Assembly: GCF_004364285.1 (NCBI RefSeq)
Contig: NZ_SOBE01000004.1
Span: forward strand, 163,405 to 227,404
DNA from: Frigoribacterium sp. PhB116
GTDB taxonomy: Bacteria > Actinomycetota > Actinomycetes > Actinomycetales > Microbacteriaceae
DNA: 64,000 nucleotides
Direction of reading: 5' to 3'
Numbering within the stretch: position 1 is the stretch's first letter; every line of letters starts with the position of its first letter. Positions 61,310 to 64,000 of this stretch are shown here, piece after piece. A program made the position numbers and the translations under genes. The notes below the pieces were generated by a model. It saw only the letters and a program-made list of their open reading frames with translations, ran no database searches and was not told the DNA's origin.

Positions 61310-62391
61310 GCCGCGCGCGCCTCCTCGGTTCCGGTCTCGGCTCGATGAACCGCGTTCCGAACCATGAACCGCGAACTATCCCGGTTCATGGTTCGGAACC
61401 CGGTTCGCGGGGCTCAGTGGCTCGTGCTCGTCCTCGGGGTCGACTCGTCCGGGCGACCGCCGCCCTCGCCGTGCTGCTCGTCACCAGCGGCTGCTCCGCC
61501 CTCGCCGAAGGCGGCTCTGCAGGCACAGGCACGAGCACCGGCGGCGCGGCTGCAGGCACCCCGCGCGTCGTCGTCACGACGAACATCCTCGGCGACGTCG
61601 TCGGCGAGCTGGTCGGCGACCAGGCCGACGTCGTCACCCTGATGCCCCCGGGGGCCGACCCGCACAGCGTCGAGATCTCGGCCCGCGAGGCCGCCGACCT
61701 GCGCGACGCCGACCTGGTCGTCTCGAACGGCCTCGGCCTCGAGGAGGGCCTGCAGCAGCACGTCGACTCCGCCGCCGCGGCGGGCGTGCCCGTCGTCGAG
61801 GCCGGTGACCTGATCGAGCCCCTGGCCTACGCCGAGGGCGACGCGGAGGGCGAGCTCGACCCGCACTTCTGGACCGACCCGCAGCGGATGCTCGACGTCG
61901 TCGACGGGCTCGAGCGCGAGCTGGCGACGCAGGTCGACGGCCTCGACGCCGGTGCGCTCGAGTCGGCCGCCGCCTCCTACCGGGGCCAGCTCGAGCAGCT
62001 CGACGCCGACCTCGAGGCGAGCTTCGGCGCGATCCCGGCCGAGCGGCGCGCGCTCGTCACGAACCACCACGTCTTCGGCTACCTCGCCGAGCGGTACGGG
62101 TTCCGCGTCGTCGGGGCCGTGCTGCCGAGCGGCACGACGCTGGCGGCGCCGAGCGCGTCCGACCTCGCCGGGCTCACCGACGCGATCGAGGAGGCGGGGG
62201 TCGGCACGATCTTCGCCGACGCCTCCCAGCCGGACCGCCTCGTGCAGGTCCTCGCCGACGAGGCCGACGTCGAGGTCGACGTCGTCGCCCTGCACACCGA
62301 GTCGCTCAGCGCCCCCGGCGGGGGAGCCGAGACCTACCTCGAGATGATGCGCTCGAACGAGCGGCTCATCGCGACCGGCCTGTCGCCCTGA
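61306..62391 (+). CDS. aztC: Zinc-binding lipoprotein of the ABC importer (AztC/ZnuA type)
   Basis: 361 residues if started at the ATG at 61306 (ATGA overlap, GGAG upstream); 324 if started at the GTG at 61417, which gives a standard signal peptide RLVRATAALAVLLVTSGC with lipobox. The extra N-terminal residues are encoded by the 60-bp family A palindrome, which seems to have inserted in frame. Mature protein: VVTTNILGDVVGELVGD, then ligand candidates His in GADPHSVE, His in LDPHFWTD, His in TNHHVFGYLAERYG and Asp in IFADASQPD: the His-His-His-Asp set of cluster A-I zinc binding proteins. There is no His-rich flexible loop, as in AztC, which depends on AztD for loading. Confidence 0.85.
   Translation: MSRARLLGSGLGSMNRVPNHEPRTIPVHGSEPGSRGSVARARPRGRLVRATAALAVLLVTSGCSALAEGGSAGTGTSTGGAAAGTPRVVVTTNILGDVVGELVGDQADVVTLMPPGADPHSVEISAREAADLRDADLVVSNGLGLEEGLQQHVDSAAAAGVPVVEAGDLIEPLAYAEGDAEGELDPHFWTDPQRMLDVVDGLERELATQVDGLDAGALESAAASYRGQLEQLDADLEASFGAIPAERRALVTNHHVFGYLAERYGFRVVGAVLPSGTTLAAPSASDLAGLTDAIEEAGVGTIFADASQPDRLVQVLADEADVEVDVVALHTESLSAPGGGAETYLEMMRSNERLIATGLSP
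61347..61406. repeat. 60-bp palindromic repeat, family A, copy 2 (inside the aztC leader)
   Basis: 18-bp arms 61354-61371 and 61382-61399 (core TTCCGAACCATGAACCG), 10-base loop, outer arms GAACCG (61347-61352) and CGGTTC (61401-61406). Same length and layout as 10246-10305. It lies 41 bases after the overlapping ATG of aztC and keeps the frame open. Confidence 0.85.
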
Positions 62392-62434
62392 CCGGCCCGC
62401 ACCACCCCCATCACCGAACACGGAAACGGATCAC

Positions 62435-63703
62435 ATGACCCAGCGACACACGACCTCCCGACACCAGACCAGGGCCCTCGCCGGCCTCGCCCTCGCCGCC
62501 TCGGCCGCGCTGGCCCTCACGGCGTGCTCGAGCGCAGGAGGCGCGGGCGGCGACGCCGCGACCGGCGCGGCCTCCGAGGCGGGCGCGACCACCGCCTCCT
62601 CGGCGCAGCCCCGCATCGCGGCCACCTACGACGGCGGGGTGCTCGTGCTCGACGCGACCACCCTCGAGACCGTGGCCGACATCGAGCTGGCCGGCTTCAA
62701 CCGGGTCAACCCGGCCGGCGACGGACGGCACGTGCTCGTCTCGACCGAGGAGGGGTTCCAGGTGCTCGACACCGGGGCCTGGACCGCCGACGGGACGTCG
62801 TACACCGCGGAGCCCGAGCTCACCGACCTCGTGTTCGAGGCGCCGACGCCCGGCCACGTCGTGCGCCACGGCGACAAGACGATCTTGTTCTCGGACGGGA
62901 CCGGCGACACCACCGTCTTCGACACGGCCGACCTGCTCGACGTCTCGTCGACCGGGGAGCTGCCCGCGACCGAGACGATCTCGTCGCCCGAGGCCCACCA
63001 CGGCGTCTCGATCGAGCTCGAGGACGGCACGTTGCTCACCACGATCGGCGACTCCGAGTCGCGGGTCGGCGTGCGCGCGCTCGACGCCGCCGGCGAGGAG
63101 ACCGCGCGCAGCGAGGAGTGCCCCTCCGTGCACGGCGAGGGCACTACGGCCGAGGAGGTCGCGGTGTTCGGCTGCAGCGACGGCGTGCTGCTGTACGACG
63201 ACGGCGCGTTCACGAAGATCGCCGCCGCGGACGACTACGGCCGCACCGGGAACGCCTACGTCACCGACTCGTCGCCCGTCATGCTCGGCGACTACAACAG
63301 CGACCCCGACTCCGAGGGCTACGAGCTGACACAGCTCACCGCGGTGGACACCGCCGCAGCCACCTCGCAGGTGCTCGACCTGCCCGACGGCGTGGCCTAC
63401 ACCTGGAAGGGCGTCGGCCGCACCGCCGACGACGACGCGCTCGTGCTCGGCACCGACGGGGCGCTGCACGTGCTCGACGTCGCCACCGGGACGTTCGGGG
63501 CCTCGTACCCCGTGATCGAGGCGTGGGAGGGGCCCGCCGAGTGGCAGGACTCGCACCCGAGCCTCTCGGTCGTCGGCGACACCGCGTACGTGACCGACCC
63601 GGCATCGGGCTCGATCCACGCGGTCGACGTGGCCAGCGGCGAGGTCACGGCTACGGGCGACCTCGGCGTCGCGGCCAACGAGATCGCGGTCGTCACCGGC
63701 TAG
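62435..63703 (+). CDS. aztD: Zinc metallochaperone AztD-type lipoprotein (paralogue 2)
   Basis: 422 residues from the ATG at 62435. Signal peptide ending LALTACSS (lipobox). The sequence follows AztD as I remember it: PRIAATYDGGVLVLDATTLE, GFNRVNPAGDGRHVLVST, GFQVLDTGAW, ELTDLVFEAPTPGHVVRHGDKTILF, ECPSVHGEG, FGCSDGVLLYDDG, a beta-propeller whose surface His and Asp bind zinc and pass it to AztC. The segment after GAW lacks the HGDHSH cluster present in paralogue 1. It lies 43 bases after aztC in the same operon. Lipid anchoring instead of a soluble periplasmic form suits a Gram-positive cell. Confidence 0.85.
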   Translation: MTQRHTTSRHQTRALAGLALAASAALALTACSSAGGAGGDAATGAASEAGATTASSAQPRIAATYDGGVLVLDATTLETVADIELAGFNRVNPAGDGRHVLVSTEEGFQVLDTGAWTADGTSYTAEPELTDLVFEAPTPGHVVRHGDKTILFSDGTGDTTVFDTADLLDVSSTGELPATETISSPEAHHGVSIELEDGTLLTTIGDSESRVGVRALDAAGEETARSEECPSVHGEGTTAEEVAVFGCSDGVLLYDDGAFTKIAAADDYGRTGNAYVTDSSPVMLGDYNSDPDSEGYELTQLTAVDTAAATSQVLDLPDGVAYTWKGVGRTADDDALVLGTDGALHVLDVATGTFGASYPVIEAWEGPAEWQDSHPSLSVVGDTAYVTDPASGSIHAVDVASGEVTATGDLGVAANEIAVVTG

Positions 63704-63734
63704 CCCGGGCTCTCTCCGTCGACGGGCGGCGAGA

Positions 63735-63780
63735 CGTCAGAAAAGGTCCTTTCCCGAGAGGGAGAGGACCTTTTCTGACG
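63735..63780. terminator. Strong 21-bp hairpin at the end of the azt operon
   Basis: Arms 63735-63755 and 63760-63780, one G-T pair, GAGA tetraloop; the stem contains AGAAAAGGTCC and its complement, unusually AT-rich here. Confidence 0.85.
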
Positions 63781-63804
63781 GTTCATGACCGAGCGGAGGG
63801 AGAA

Positions 63805-63834
63805 CCCCGCCCCACGCCGGAGCGTGGAGCGGGG
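63805..63834. terminator. Second hairpin in the convergent gap
   Basis: 13-bp arms CCCCGCCCCACGC/GCGTGGAGCGGGG (one mismatch), CGGA loop. Confidence 0.65.
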
Positions 63835-63845
63835 CCCCACCGGGA

Positions 63846-63878
63846 ACACCGGCCCACGTGCAGGGTCGGGGCCGGTGT
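63846..63878 (-). terminator. Third hairpin, likely for the minus-strand gene
   Basis: 10-bp arms ACACCGGCCC/GGGCCGGTGT, 13-base loop, 26 bases beyond the stop of the partial gene at the window end. Confidence 0.65.
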
Positions 63879-63904
63879 CGTCGTCACTCGGGTGAGGGCG
63901 GACC

Positions 63905-64000
63905 CTACTCGGTGGCGACGGTGATCTTCGCGACGCCGACGAGCATCTCGTCCTGGACGGCGTCGGTGTTGAAGGTCTGGTTCAGCAGGGCGGCGGCGTC
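63905..64000 (-). CDS. C-terminal end of an unidentified gene (partial)
   Basis: Reading from the window edge on the minus strand, an open frame ends with TAG at 63905: DAAALLNQTFNTDAVQDEML followed by VGVAKITVATE. The ALLNQTF...VGVAKITV pattern ends many secreted or surface actinobacterial proteins, but 31 residues are too few to name a family. Codon choice is native, and terminator hairpins follow it. Confidence 0.55.
   Translation of the reverse strand, partial: DAAALLNQTFNTDAVQDEMLVGVAKITVATE

Noticed and set aside
1..64000. Prophage, insertion sequence, tRNA or integration site
   Set aside because: No integrase, transposase, phage structural gene, tRNA-like fold or target duplication was seen; composition looks uniform apart from short promoter patches.

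Overview
This is a gene-dense, very GC-rich actinobacterial window. Gene content and architecture point to the Microbacteriaceae: a short-chain dehydrogenase that reads like the levodione reductase of Leifsonia (Corynebacterium) aquatica, LAxTG-anchored surface proteins, many GTG starts, four-base ATGA/GTGA overlaps inside operons, and many genes whose only visible start signal is a TANNNT hexamer 6-7 bases before the start codon (leaderless mRNA). The genus cannot be fixed from this window. I see no rRNA, tRNA, CRISPR array, insertion sequence or prophage, so it looks like ordinary chromosome.

Layout. 1-2.3 kb: end of a sarcosine-oxidase-type flavoenzyme, a small membrane protein and an FMO-like flavoprotein. 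2.5-9.5 kb: a giant cell-wall-anchored adhesin with 19 IPT/TIG repeats. 9.5-15.7 kb: membrane proteins, an APC permease coupled to a saccharopine-dehydrogenase-family enzyme, an AI-2E family exporter and a GlsB/YeaQ protein. 15.7-22.6 kb: a complete carbohydrate locus (divergent LacI repressor, binding lipoprotein, two permeases, GH3 glycosidase). 22.7-28.3 kb: a duplicated unrecognised protein, a YcnI/PepSY/membrane trio probably for copper, and an SDR. 28.9-35.5 kb: levodione reductase, a lectin-like LAxTG surface protein, DUF2071, an SDR with an extra N-terminal domain, and TetR. 35.5-39.4 kb: GH36 alpha-galactosidase divergent from a ROK repressor. 39.4-43.2 kb: an ArsR/serine hydrolase/membrane operon, then a hipBA toxin-antitoxin behind four evenly spaced operators. 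43.2-48.1 kb: L,D-transpeptidase, an SGNH-like/GAF fusion, and a short UvrA paralogue. 48.1-53 kb: TetR with an MMPL exporter, and DUF2254. 53.3-57 kb: a coupled operon of hydrolase/gluconate-dehydrogenase-subunit fusion, GMC oxidoreductase and DeoC. 57.2-64 kb: a methyltransferase and an Azt-type zinc import locus behind a Zur-like box, with two AztD-type propeller lipoproteins flanking the binding protein.

The least conventional signals are at DNA level. Two different palindromic repeat families each occur twice; one copy lies inside the leader of the zinc-binding lipoprotein gene. A 26-bp-phased four-operator array precedes hipBA. The heptamer AGGAGGC/GCCTCCT is strongly over-represented and appears to recruit rare codons. 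Hexanucleotide microsatellites encode linkers in many genes. At protein level, the hydrolase-dehydrogenase fusion operon and the paired AztD-like proteins are the best candidates for incompletely described biology.
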